Shown: positions 1 through 10,189 of the stretch, piece after piece
Numbering within the stretch: the first letter of the stretch is position 1
Layout of the letters: every line of letters starts with the position of its first letter
Source of the DNA: Synaphobranchus kaupii
Taxonomy: Eukaryota; Chordata; Actinopteri; Anguilliformes; Synaphobranchidae
Direction of reading: 5' to 3'
NCBI GenBank assembly: GCA_029718625.1
Contig: CM056376.1
Location: 94,531,945 to 94,595,944, forward strand
Length of the DNA stretch: 64,000 nucleotides
Notes under the pieces: generated by a model
Told to the model about the DNA's origin: nothing
Database searches by the model: none
The model's input: the letters and a program-made list of their open reading frames with translations, nothing else
Translations under genes and position numbers: made by a program

Positions 1-316
1 GTGTCGTCTTGGTCTCATGATGTCAAAATGTGAACAGCATGATGAAGAGGACTGTTTAAATACCAATTCTAATTGAACCAGGAAATTTATTGGTCGATTC
101 ATGGATCAAACACCTGTTGTGAATTTTGCCGTTCAGCTCCTTGTTAGAGAACAGCAAGTTGTGCAAAAAGTACTGAAACATTGAATAGTTGGACATGTGC
201 ATTCAAAAGTTTAGAGAAGGTCAAATTAATTTCACCTGTAAAGGTTATAGTGCATTTTAGGTTCATCCTGAAATTTCACCCGAAAGCCGAATATCCCTAA
301 CTTTTTGTGAGTAGTG
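1..316. mobile_element. End of a Tc1/mariner-like element (partial)
   Basis: The stretch ending near 316 reads, on the opposite strand, as a terminal sequence beginning ACTACTCACAAAAAGTTAG and continuing through GGATATTCGGCTTTCGGGTG. I recall this as a common teleost Tc1-like inverted-repeat end. It abuts a TA dinucleotide tract, as expected for TA-targeting elements. The other end lies left of the window. No transposase reading frame is visible here. Confidence 0.45.
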
Positions 317-336
317 TATATATATATATATATATA
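316..336. repeat. (TA)n microsatellite
   Basis: An uninterrupted TA run of about ten units directly follows the transposon end. Confidence 0.9.
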
Positions 337-349
337 ATCATACTGACTG

Positions 350-492
350 CGCCCGGTGTTTGAATTCGTATTTACCTTTTAGGGTTGTTTTTAACGCACT
401 TGTTTCAGGTTGGAAAATGCACTAATGTACGTCGCTCTGGATAAGAGCGTCTGCCAAATGTCTAAAATGTAAATGTAAAATGTAAATGTAAA
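350..492 (+). mobile_element. SINE-like 3' region
   Basis: It contains the block GTACGTCGCTCTGGATAAGA followed by GCGTCTGCCAAATG and a short ATGTAAA-type repeated tail. This block is very frequent in fish genomes as the 3' part of a SINE-like family. A second copy with a TAATG tail lies at 14745-14848. I cannot assign the family by name with confidence. Confidence 0.5.
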
Positions 493-1198
493 CAACAAAT
501 AAAACATCTCATAAAAAGTGTACCTTTGATGCCTGAGCTGGACGAATAAAATTATTTGATGATTTATTACCTGTTTTTCTTAAATACATAACAGAAAATT
601 ATCAAATAAAGGGTCAATTTTTCAAAAGTGTTGATGCCTAAATTGTCCTCCAATTCTGGAATGACAATTGACTTAACTTTGATGTTATGATTATGTTTAC
701 GTTAATCTTAAACTGTAAGCACCAGATAATTTAAAACGCTGGAAATTCAAAAAATGTGAAAGAAAAATGATTCTGGTATAAGATTACGTAATGATAAAGT
801 ATATAGTATAGCTATTAATAAATGTTGGATATCGGTGTTTAAAATGTGTTTCCAGTACCGCTTTCGCCCCGCCTCCAACATTTTTCGTATTTAATAAAAG
901 AACGTTTTTTGTCAAAATGCTGACGTCATACGTGGTACTGTCACAAAAATGTCATCAATGCGCACCAGGGCCACGTTCAATCTGAAAACGGTGTGCACCG
1001 TTTTACTACGGTTTCCGGGTTGAACGACATGTTTCCTCGAAACGGTGTGGAACGGGCTCTGAGGTACGTTTTCTCTCGTTTGGTGGGTGTGTCAGAGGTG
1101 TTACCCAATCAGCAGCGACGTGTATATAAACCCCGCCGTATTAAAAAGGCAATGCTTGCGTAACACAACAGGGTGTTCAACGCACCACCGTTTCCGTT
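493..1198. other. Non-coding, AT-rich then repeat-like
   Basis: No coding signal was found. Positions 493-900 are AT-rich and without visible structure. Positions 950-1190 contain inverted AAACGGTGTG / CACCGTTTT blocks resembling the end of another fish DNA transposon, but I could not define its borders. Confidence 0.4.
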
Positions 1199-1200
1199 TA

Positions 1201-3057
1201 AGGGTGATTATTTGATTTCGGGCACTTTCATGTCCCTGGGATATATTTTTAAGAAAAAAAATGTTTTTCCTGTTATGTCATCATTGCTTAGTATGATTAA
1301 TGACTTCCTCTATACTTCATTATTCTTTTGGAATAATTTATTTTTTTATCTACTTTTATACTGTTTTATGTTGGAATTTCACCATTTTCACCTTGTCCCC
1401 AACACAGCGTTTTGATGTTTGGTCTTGTAATTCTCTAGAAAAAAAATTAAAAATCATATAATTTTTAGTATGTATTACTATAATTACAGTTGAATCAATG
1501 ATTTCCTTTCAAATATTTAACTTAAGTACAATTTGTAACTTTTTTTAATACAAAATATGTATGTCCCTTGATATCGCTGTCATCACTGCCACATCAAAAA
1601 ATTGCAGGACAATAAAGTTTTGTCAAAGTCTGTTGCTTTGGTAACCGTGGCAATCTGTAGTGACACTGGGGCACATGGCTGTCAAAGAGGAAGATTGAGA
1701 TTTTGATCACCAGAAATGTATGAAATTTTCACATTTATACTTATTAGTAGTAATCCATTATCCATTAACCCGCTTATTCCTGGTCAGGGTCACGGGGGGT
1801 GCTGGAGCCTATCCCAGCATGCATCGGGCGAGAGGCAGGAATACACCCTGAACAGGCCGCCAATCCATCACAGGGCACACACACCATTCACTCAAACACT
1901 CATACCTATGGGCAATTTTGAGTCTCCAATTAGCCTAACCTGCATGTCTTTGGACTGTGGGAGGAAACCGGAGTACCCGGAGGAAACCCACGCGGACACG
2001 GGGAGAACATGCTTACTAGTAACAGAATATTTTTATTGCATGTCATTACCAAACAAGCTATAATTTGATAATGAATGAATTGGAGTCTAATTTCTTCATA
2101 TTGTATGTAAATTGAGAACATTGCTAACTAGCTCTGAAGGTGATGATAGCAAATTTGATTTTAAGCTTGCAGTTAGTTTAAACGTAAAAAATGTCATTAC
2201 CACCACGCGTCATTACCACCACACAATGAGGTGGTTTGTTGATCAAATGACTTATACCCAGCCGGCATTTCAACGTTTATTCACAGGTGAATCAACGTCG
2301 TGGGTCATGGTTGAATCACTGTTGAACTGTTGAAGTAATTTGATCAACAAACCATCTCATGAGTAATTATCTCTGAATTCTATAATATTATGTGCTATAT
2401 GTTATGATGCTACAGTGTATGATTCTGATGTTGTGTTACTGTATCCATTAATTAAATCAGTCAATCTAGATGTCATTACCAAAACATTTTGTCATTACCA
2501 CAACCGTTCGTTATTACCAACACATGACATATTTTTAGATAAATTTGTAACAAATTGTTTAAATCAGACATTTTCAATATTTTTTTAATATTGCAAGCCC
2601 TTAACATTTTATTTTTTAAAAAACATGAGTCATTGACCTGTTGTTGGAGTAATTTTATCTTTCTTGACAGGATCTAGGAATATATGTAAAAGGTTGCACA
2701 TCTAAAGATTTAAAACATGTTTAAATCAAATTAAAATATTTCTAACCACTTAGACATCAGACGTAAGGTATATAGTAAGTTACATAAAATGCCTTAAAAG
2801 CACTAACTTTTCACTTTTTAAAAGTTTTAAAGAGTTATTTGGTAATGTGGCGGTAATGACCATTTCCTCTCTGACATCTTAGGAAAAGTGTTAAATATTT
2901 TAAATTCCATAAAGTGATGTTTACAACAATGTTCAAATTATGATTCCTGACAAAATGACAATAAAGCTGAGGTAGATAATTGAAGGTTTTATGCGATTTT
3001 ATTTTTGAGAAATTGAAGTAGGCTACTCTAAAGTGCCCGAAATCAAATAATCACCCT
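1201..3057. mobile_element. 1.86 kb DNA transposon with 28-bp terminal inverted repeats
   Basis: The left end AGGGTGATTATTTGATTTCG is repeated in inverted orientation at the right end (CGAAATCAAATAATCACCCT, ending at 3057). TA flanks both sides (1199-1200 and 3058-3059). The interior has no transposase ORF. It carries at least five copies of a GTCATTACCA motif (about 2043, 2192, 2208, 2472, 2492) and inverted copies near 2841-2860, in the manner of subterminal transposase-binding repeats. A common fish interspersed repeat (1741-2012) is nested in it. The superfamily is not certain; the TA flank would fit Tc1/mariner. Confidence 0.7.
1741..2012 (+). repeat. Abundant teleost interspersed repeat (nested)
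   Basis: It contains the strings CATGTCTTTGGACTGTGGGA, GGAAACCGGAGTACCCGGAG and AACCCACGCGGACACGGGGA, which recur in very many fish loci. The class of the parent element is not clear to me. It sits inside the 1201-3057 element. Confidence 0.6.
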
Positions 3058-3838
3058 TAAATAAACGTTTTGCTACATTTTGGTGTTGTTAAAAATCGCT
3101 TTTTAAAAAGATTTGCAGAATAACATATCGAGTTAAATACGTAAAAACATTGCTTAGACCAAATGCATTCCAAATATGTTGCTCAATCAAATAAGCCTCA
3201 TGTACATTTACTCGTAAAGGCAACTTGTAGCTCAATTCCTCAAGGTCCGAGGTCTGCATATTTTGACGGAAGTACCCCCTGAGCTTGCCGTCTCGCTCTG
3301 GTCTCTGGTATAGCTTATGGTGTATTCAAATGAACTCGGAAGTCCGAATATTTACTGCGGTCAAGCCAGCCTCCACTTCGAAAAAGATGGTCAAGCTAGC
3401 CACCACGTTCTTTTGTGGTTCGCAATATACTAAGCATTCTACGGTAAGAGCGTGTAAAAATTGATTTCAAAATAAAAGTGAAGTTCCGGTGAACGTGATA
3501 AGACGTGAAAGTAATTTCACATACATTCAATAAATCAGTCAGTCTGTCAGTAAACAATGAATGAATGAATGAATAAATAAATAAATAAATAACATACATA
3601 GCCTACATACATACATACATAGGCTACATAAAACAAAATTAATAATTATTAAATAATAAAATGAATAATTATTTTTTTTAAACAACTACCGCCTGCAAAC
3701 TATTTCAGAGAAAAATTGAGGCTTTATCATTTCAATTGTGTGAATAATTAGGCTACTCATTAATAAAAAATAATTAACTTAATAATAAAGAATACATTTT
3801 CAATCTGACCAATCTGACTTCAAAATGACCACCTCATA

Positions 3839-4623
3839 GGCCGCATTTACACTGCAGGTCTTGATGCCCAGTTCCGATTTTTAGCCTATATCCGATTTTT
3901 TTGACCGCCTGTTTACATCTACTTTTGAAAGTGACCCATATCCGACACCTGTGTTTACACTTGCTTAACACTTGAAACAACCCGCATGCGTACAAGAGGG
4001 TTTGGTTACCGAAAGGAAAAAACGAAAGTAAACAACCAGCCGGCACTTTCTCGCAATGGATGCAAACGAGACCGAAATAATAATTCAAACAATTGCTTAT
4101 TCCGAAGCATCTTTAGAGGTCCGCAAAATATTGGTCAGATTTTAAGGCGGAGAAGAAAGAGGAGAGCCCTTATTGCAGCCTGGGCGTATGCGGCAATGAT
4201 CGCTGCTACATCGGTTCAGAGGGATGTGTGGATGCGGGAAAGGACTCAAGATTGGTGGGATCGTGTTGTTGGAACCTTTGACCAGGAACAATGGGTCAAC
4301 AACTTTCGAATGCGGAGAGAAACATTCGACATGTACGTCATTAAAATGCAAAAAAGTACAAGATCGTCGCATTTTCAATGACGTGAGAATCACAATGACA
4401 GGGAATATCCGATCTGTCCGTTTAGATGGCAGTCGCATTGGCAGATATCCGATTAATATCAGATTTATTTCCACATATGATTGAGGCCTGAAACGGATCT
4501 GAGAATATCCGATTCCATGTGCTTTTTTCCTGTTTACACGTTCATAATACATATCCGATCTGTGCCACATGTGAGCAAAAAATCGGAATTGGGTCACTTT
4601 TACCAGGTAGTGTAAAGGCAGCC
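3839..4623 (+). mobile_element. 785-bp PIF/Harbinger element nested in the fold-back
   Basis: The ends are GGCCGCATTTACACTGCAGG and, inverted, CCAGGTAGTGTAAAGGCAGCC-type sequence, with ATCGGA-rich subterminal regions. ATA is duplicated at 3836-3838 and 4624-4626. The intact right arm of the host fold-back (7065-7100, inverted) gives the empty site across this junction, which confirms insertion. It keeps the start of a Harbinger transposase (4056-4381) and has lost the catalytic part. Confidence 0.8.
4056..4381 (+). pseudogene. N-terminal fragment of Harbinger (HARBI1-like) transposase
   Basis: An ATG at 4056 opens a frame of about 28 codons ending at a stop near 4143. The reading then continues in another frame with a basic RRRKRR segment followed by DWWDRVVGTFDQEQW and NNFRMRRETFDMYV. 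This resembles the N-terminal region of Harbinger DDE nucleases, where a WW and an FRM(S/R)R-TF motif precede the catalytic domain. The frame break and the missing DDE region make it non-functional. It belongs to the nested 785-bp element. Confidence 0.7.
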
Positions 4624-4625
4624 AT

Positions 4626-5830
4626 AGTGTCACTCAGACAACCTCAGGACATTCTGATGTGGAATTTCAAAATTAAAGCCCTCTAAAATGTCATATAAGA
4701 GCTGTGTTTCTTCTAAATTCAGATTGATATTAAAAGGAAACCGCCTGTTTTCACAAAACCATTTCACTTCAGAATGATAGAAGAACATGTCATAGTGTGA
4801 CTCAGACAACCTCAGGACATTCTGATGTGTAATTTCAAAATTAAAGCCCTCTAAAATGTCATATAAGAGCTGTGTTTCTTCTAAATTCAGATTGATATTA
4901 AAAGGAAACCGCCTGTTTTCACAAAACCATTTCACTTCAGAATGATAGAAGAACATGTCATAGTGTGACTCAGACAACCTCAGGACATTCTGATGTGTAA
5001 TTTCAAAATTAAAGCCCTCTAAAATGTCATATAAGAGCTGTGTTTCTTCTAAATTCAGATTGATATTAAAAGGAAACCGCCTGTTTTCACAAAACCATTT
5101 CACTTCAGAATGATAGAAGAACATGTCATAGTGTGACTCAGACAACCTCAGGACATTCTGATGTGTAATTTCAAAATTAAAGCCCTCTAAAATGTCATAT
5201 AAGAGCTGTGTTTCTTCTATATTCAGATTGATATTAAAAGGAAACGTCCTGTTTTTAAAAAAAACATTTCTCTTCAGAATGATAGAAGAACACCTCAGAG
5301 TGTCACTCAGAGAACCTCAGGACATTCTGATGTGGAATTTCAAAATTAAAGCCCTCTACAATGTCATATAATAGCTGTGTTTCTTCTAAATTCAGATTGA
5401 TATTAAAAGGAAACCGCCTGTTTTCACAAAACCATTTCACTTCAGAATGATAGAAGAACATGTCATAGTGTGACTCAGACAACCTCAGGACATTCTGATG
5501 TGTAATTTCAAAATTAAAGCCCTCTAAAATGTCATATAAGAGCTGTGTTTCTTCTATATTCAGATTGATATTAAAAGGAAACGTCCTGTTTTTAAAAAAA
5601 ACATTTCTCTTCAGAATGATAGAAGAAGACCTCAGAGTGTCACTCAGACAACCTCAGGTCATTCTGATGTGGAATTTCAAAATTTAAGCGCTCTAAAATT
5701 TCATATAAATGCTGTGTTTCTTCTAAATTCAGATTGATATTAAAAGGAAACCTCCTGTTTTCACAAAACCAGTTCACTTCAGAATGATAGAAGACCAATT
5801 TCACTTCAGATTGATAGAAGTACAGTGCAG
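4626..5830 (-). repeat. Tandem array of 168-bp units
   Basis: Units begin at about 4626, 4794, 4962, 5130, 5299, 5467 and 5636, a spacing of 168-169 bp. The last unit is decayed near 5830. The first three are nearly identical; later ones differ by point changes and a run of A. About 2.7 related units lie in inverse orientation at 6615-7075. Because 168 is a multiple of three, the array keeps an open frame on the - strand (4630-5145) with a repeating 56-residue translation. I regard that frame as a by-product of periodicity. Confidence 0.9.
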
Positions 5831-7488
5831 ATTGTCACTCAGACAATCTCAGGACAAGGCAAGCTGCTTTAAGGTGTTTAGAGGTGGCCAAATGGGCTTG
5901 GTTTAAACTGGGATAAAAGCTGCATCATCATATTAGTTCCATTCCCTTTACACTCTGAGGTAGTAGCATTTGCAGTAGCTCTGCTGGTGGTGAAAGCAGA
6001 ATTTGGAGATGAAAAGCAGTAGAAATTGTAAACTGTGAAGCTGAGTATTTAGATACACCGACATATTGACAGTAAACTAAATTTCTTCATTGTGACTATT
6101 CATACAAATTATATGAACACACATACTGTAGTTACATAGTGGGTAACATTTGTTGAAAAATACGGACAGGTCGAAATTTGTGAAAGTAGCCTGAATTTGT
6201 GAATCACCTTGTGATTTCATAGATCCAATGTGACAAATATGAAAGATGGTTCTATGAACAGTGCCTGGGCATGGACACAGAGGACCTGGAACAAGCCAGG
6301 GAAGACAGCTGGAATTGCTGCTTGTGTGCTTAAACCCTTTTCATCCTTGACATCACTATTTAGCTGTAAATTATTCAACTGTCCCAGTCTGCATGGGTTG
6401 TCTGCATTTCTCCGTTGCCTCGCATTCGCACTCACCACATGACAATAACTAAATGGGAAAACATTTGTGTATTGTGAATTCAAAGTTTAAGTACATTACA
6501 TATAAAAAGATGTATAGATGTAAAAATAAAAAAAATTCTTATTATTAGGCTACTTTTGTGTCTAACGAGAGAATCTTATAAATAAATCGTTGATAACAAT
6601 AAATTGAAATTATTTTGTGAAAACAGGAGATTTCCTTTTAATATCAATCTGAATTTAGAAGAAACACAGCTGTTATATGAGATTTTAGAGGGCTTTAATT
6701 TTGAAATTCCACATCAGAATGTCCTGAGATTGTCTGAGTGACACCCTGAGGTGGTGTGCTATCATTCTGAAGTGAAATTGGTCAGTGAAAACAGGACGTT
6801 TCCTTTTAATATCAATCTGAATATAGAAGAAACACAGCATGACATTTTAGAGGGCTTTAATTTTGAAATTCCACATCAGAATGTCCTGAGGTTGTCTGAG
6901 TCACACCATGACGTGTTCTTCTATCATTCTGAAGTGAAATGGTTTTGTGAAAACAGGCGGTTTCCTTTTAATATCAATCTGAATTTAGAAGAAACACAGC
7001 TATTATATGAAAATTTAGAGGGCTTTAATTTTGAAATTCCACATCAGAATGTCCTGAGGTTCTCTGAGTGACACTATGAGATGGTCATTTTGAAGTCAGA
7101 TTGAAAATGTATTATTTATTATTAAGTTAATGCCTCGTATATTGCGAACCACAAAAGAATGTGGGGGCTAGCTTGACCATCTTTTTCGAAGTGGAGGCTG
7201 GCTTGACCGCAGTGAATATTTCCGACTTCCGAGAAGAAAAAAACTATTTGAACATGGCAATAATGTCACGTTCAAATCGTTTTTTCTTCTCCTAAATTGT
7301 AAATATTCCGACTTCCGAGATCATTTGAATACACCATTACTTCCGAGTGCGTGCTTTCCATGTTTATGATGCGAATGCAGCCCCCAAGTATCCTAGCAAC
7401 GGTATGTTTGCAGTGCCCTTGTTTTGTCGCATTCGCTTTCAAAACAACGTGTTGGCTTATACAGTCTATGGTTGGCTTGCTGCTAAAA

Positions 7489-8804
7489 ATGAACAAAGTG
7501 GAATTACAATCGGACCGCATTGCTGCTGCAAACCTAGAGAAACGGCGAACCATCGAGGTTCAGCGAAAAGAAAGGATTTTCAATGAAAGAATCCGAACGA
7601 TTGGAGTAAGTAATTAAGAAAAATCTATTTCTACATTGGCTAGCTAGCCTATCCTTGCTCCTAACATTATCTTGCTAGTGTTCACTGGCCGCCAGCTAGC
7701 CTACTGAATCTAACAAAGCTGGAAAGGAACAAGAGGCTGTGTTTTTTTGTTATAACGCCAATTAGTATGTTTATACCTTTGATTTTACTAAGTTACTGCA
7801 AGTGCACAGCTTTACTGATGCCATGTGTTTCCCCTAGGTTGATAAAGATGCTCTTGATTACCAAGTAAAGGAAAGAAGAGATAGAGAAGAACAAGAGGCA
7901 GAAATTCTGAAGGTGTATGGTGAGTAATTCACTCTTCTGTGGCAGCATTTGATTTGTTAATTAGTTTATGAATAAAATTAATCCTATAATATATAATGAA
8001 CGGAGCTGATAAACTGAGGAGCTCAACCATAACCAATTAAGTAGGCTTGTAGTATGGAAGATCAGATCAAAAACGTCTACGACGTAAAAAAAAAAAAAAA
8101 GCCAAGTTACTCACGCATAGCCTACATAGCGCTGTCCATAAGTTCTTAATTCCAACTGGCAAAAACTAGGCCTGCCTTTAAAAGTCTTGATATCAAATGT
8201 GGCCAAGTTACAACTAACAATATTGCCTATCGTAGCTCACACTAAATAAACTAGCTCTATTCCAAAGCAATGCTATCCAAACTTTCCTAAATTATTTAAT
8301 GCAACTTGGCCCTGTGTTTCTTCATCTTTGCATGTGAAGATATTGTGCCTCATGGAACAACATATGATTTCAATGAATGTTTTTAACAGTTGATGAATAA
8401 TTACACTCCAGAAAGGATATGGTTGTACTTTGTTAGCAAGTTTACTTTAGAAAATATACAGGTTTTAAAATGTTAACTGCTGCTACAGCATTCTTTACAA
8501 TTCACAAACAGACATTTATATGAAGAAACATCATGTACAATAGAGAAAGGGGTGATGAATAAATAAATGCAGATAAAAATGAGTAATAATTTTACCTAGA
8601 AAATCACGTACATAAAGCATTTTTACAAACGTATCCAGACATGTTTGTGGGTCAGATGGTGGCAAATAAGTAATAGTACCAATTTTCTTAACATAATAGT
8701 ATTTATGATATTTGCCAACAGAATTTTGTGAACACAAGGATATCTATGCCCTGTAGGACCACATAGGTTTTGATAGAAATCCAAATAAATAAATCAATAA
8801 ATAC

Positions 8805-8841
<37 letters not shown>

Positions 8842-10148
8842 ATTTTATTCATTCTGTGCTTTTCATAGACCCAAAGCAGTGGATGCAGACAATTGTTCAA
8901 ACATGCCCTATAGTGTAGTAATTTTTCTGTTTAATTTCTAAGTGCAACACATCTGAATCAGAGTATTTCCACTATAAATTATTTTCATTTTGCAGTTTGA
9001 TGTGGCACATACAGTTTCATTGACCACATTCTCTTGAGATGGTAAAATGAAGAAACACAGGGCCAAGTTGCATTAAATAATTTAGGAAAGTTTGGATAGC
9101 ATTGCTTTGGAATAGAGCTAGTTTATTTAGTGTGAGCTACGATAGGCAATATTGTTAGTTGTAACTTGGCCACATTTTGAAATCAAGACTTTTAAAGGCA
9201 GGCATAGTTTTTGCAAGTTGGAATTAAGAACTTATAGACAGCGCTATGTAGGCTATGCGTGAGTAACATGGCTTTTTTTTTACGTCGTAGACGTTTTTAG
9301 CTAATTAATGATGAATAATACATGAAGATAAACACGGAGAGAGACATGCATTCCAAAGAAATGTATGCAGACATTCGTTTAACCATAACGCCCTCTATTG
9401 ACAAGAATGAGAACAGTTATCCTATTACAGACAGCACACAATTATATTAAAAGAGTTTGTAGATGAGCAGTATTTAATGTGTAATGAAATATAATGAACA
9501 GCACCACCTGAGCTATGGATCATGAAGAAGCATGTAAATTAATGAACCAAGTCTACATGGAGACATGCATGCACAATAGGCTAGACGCAAACACATTCTA
9601 GCTGAAAGACATACAGCCTAAATAGGTAGTACAGCCTAAATAGTTTGCATCAGTAAAATATGGAAATACAGTCTTAAAATAGGGCTATTAGTATTCTATG
9701 AAATACATTTAACGTTAGGCTATTCAACACTGGATTGCCGGATGCGTAACTCCAACCTTCCATGTGTGGGCTACGAGCTAGCGAGCTAGTGAGTTCATAA
9801 GCACAGCAGAGTTAGGCTATTCAACACTGGATTGCCGGATGCATAACTCCAACCTTCCATGTGTGGGCTACGAGCTTTTTTCCGGTAGTGTAGAACGTTA
9901 CCTGCGGGAAATGTTTTGGTACCGGACAGCTAGGTTTAGTTTAGTTTTCTGTAGTGCAATGAATGTAGGCTATAATGCATGTTGATTCGCTTCGTAGTAG
10001 CCTAGCTTGTTTCTGCTTCCTGACGAGAAGCAGGAAGTAACGTTGGTGAACAAGCTTAATTGGACAACGCATATTTCCCAGGAATCTTAGCCAGAAAGAA
10101 AACAGTAGATACTACTAAGAAAGTACTTACCAGAGATTATTCTTCTTC

Positions 10149-10189
<41 letters not shown>

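Larger units (their letters stand above)
3318..7336. mobile_element. 4.0 kb fold-back, PIF/Harbinger-like non-autonomous element
   Basis: The terminal sequence TGGTGTATTCAAATGA followed by CTCGGAAG begins at 3318 and appears inverted at the right end (TCATTTGAATACACCA, ending 7336). Both ends are flanked by the 3-bp duplication TTA (3315-3317 and 7337-7339), the PIF/Harbinger signature. The inverted arms run far inward: the block around 3360-3430 matches 7141-7210 in inverse orientation, and the 168-bp units at 4626-5830 are inverted relative to those at 6615-7075. The loop is roughly 5830-6615. No full transposase is present. It ends about 150 bp upstream of the RIBC2 start codon. Confidence 0.8.

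Noticed and set aside
4630..5145. 171-codon - strand frame as a gene
   Set aside because: It is three copies of one 168-bp transposon repeat whose length is a multiple of three. No start context or homologue; the frame ends when the units diverge.
7351..7488. RIBC2 start at the upstream in-frame ATG
   Set aside because: It would add 46 Cys/Phe-rich residues unlike any RIB43A protein and lies next to transposon sequence. ATG 7489 fits the family N-terminus.
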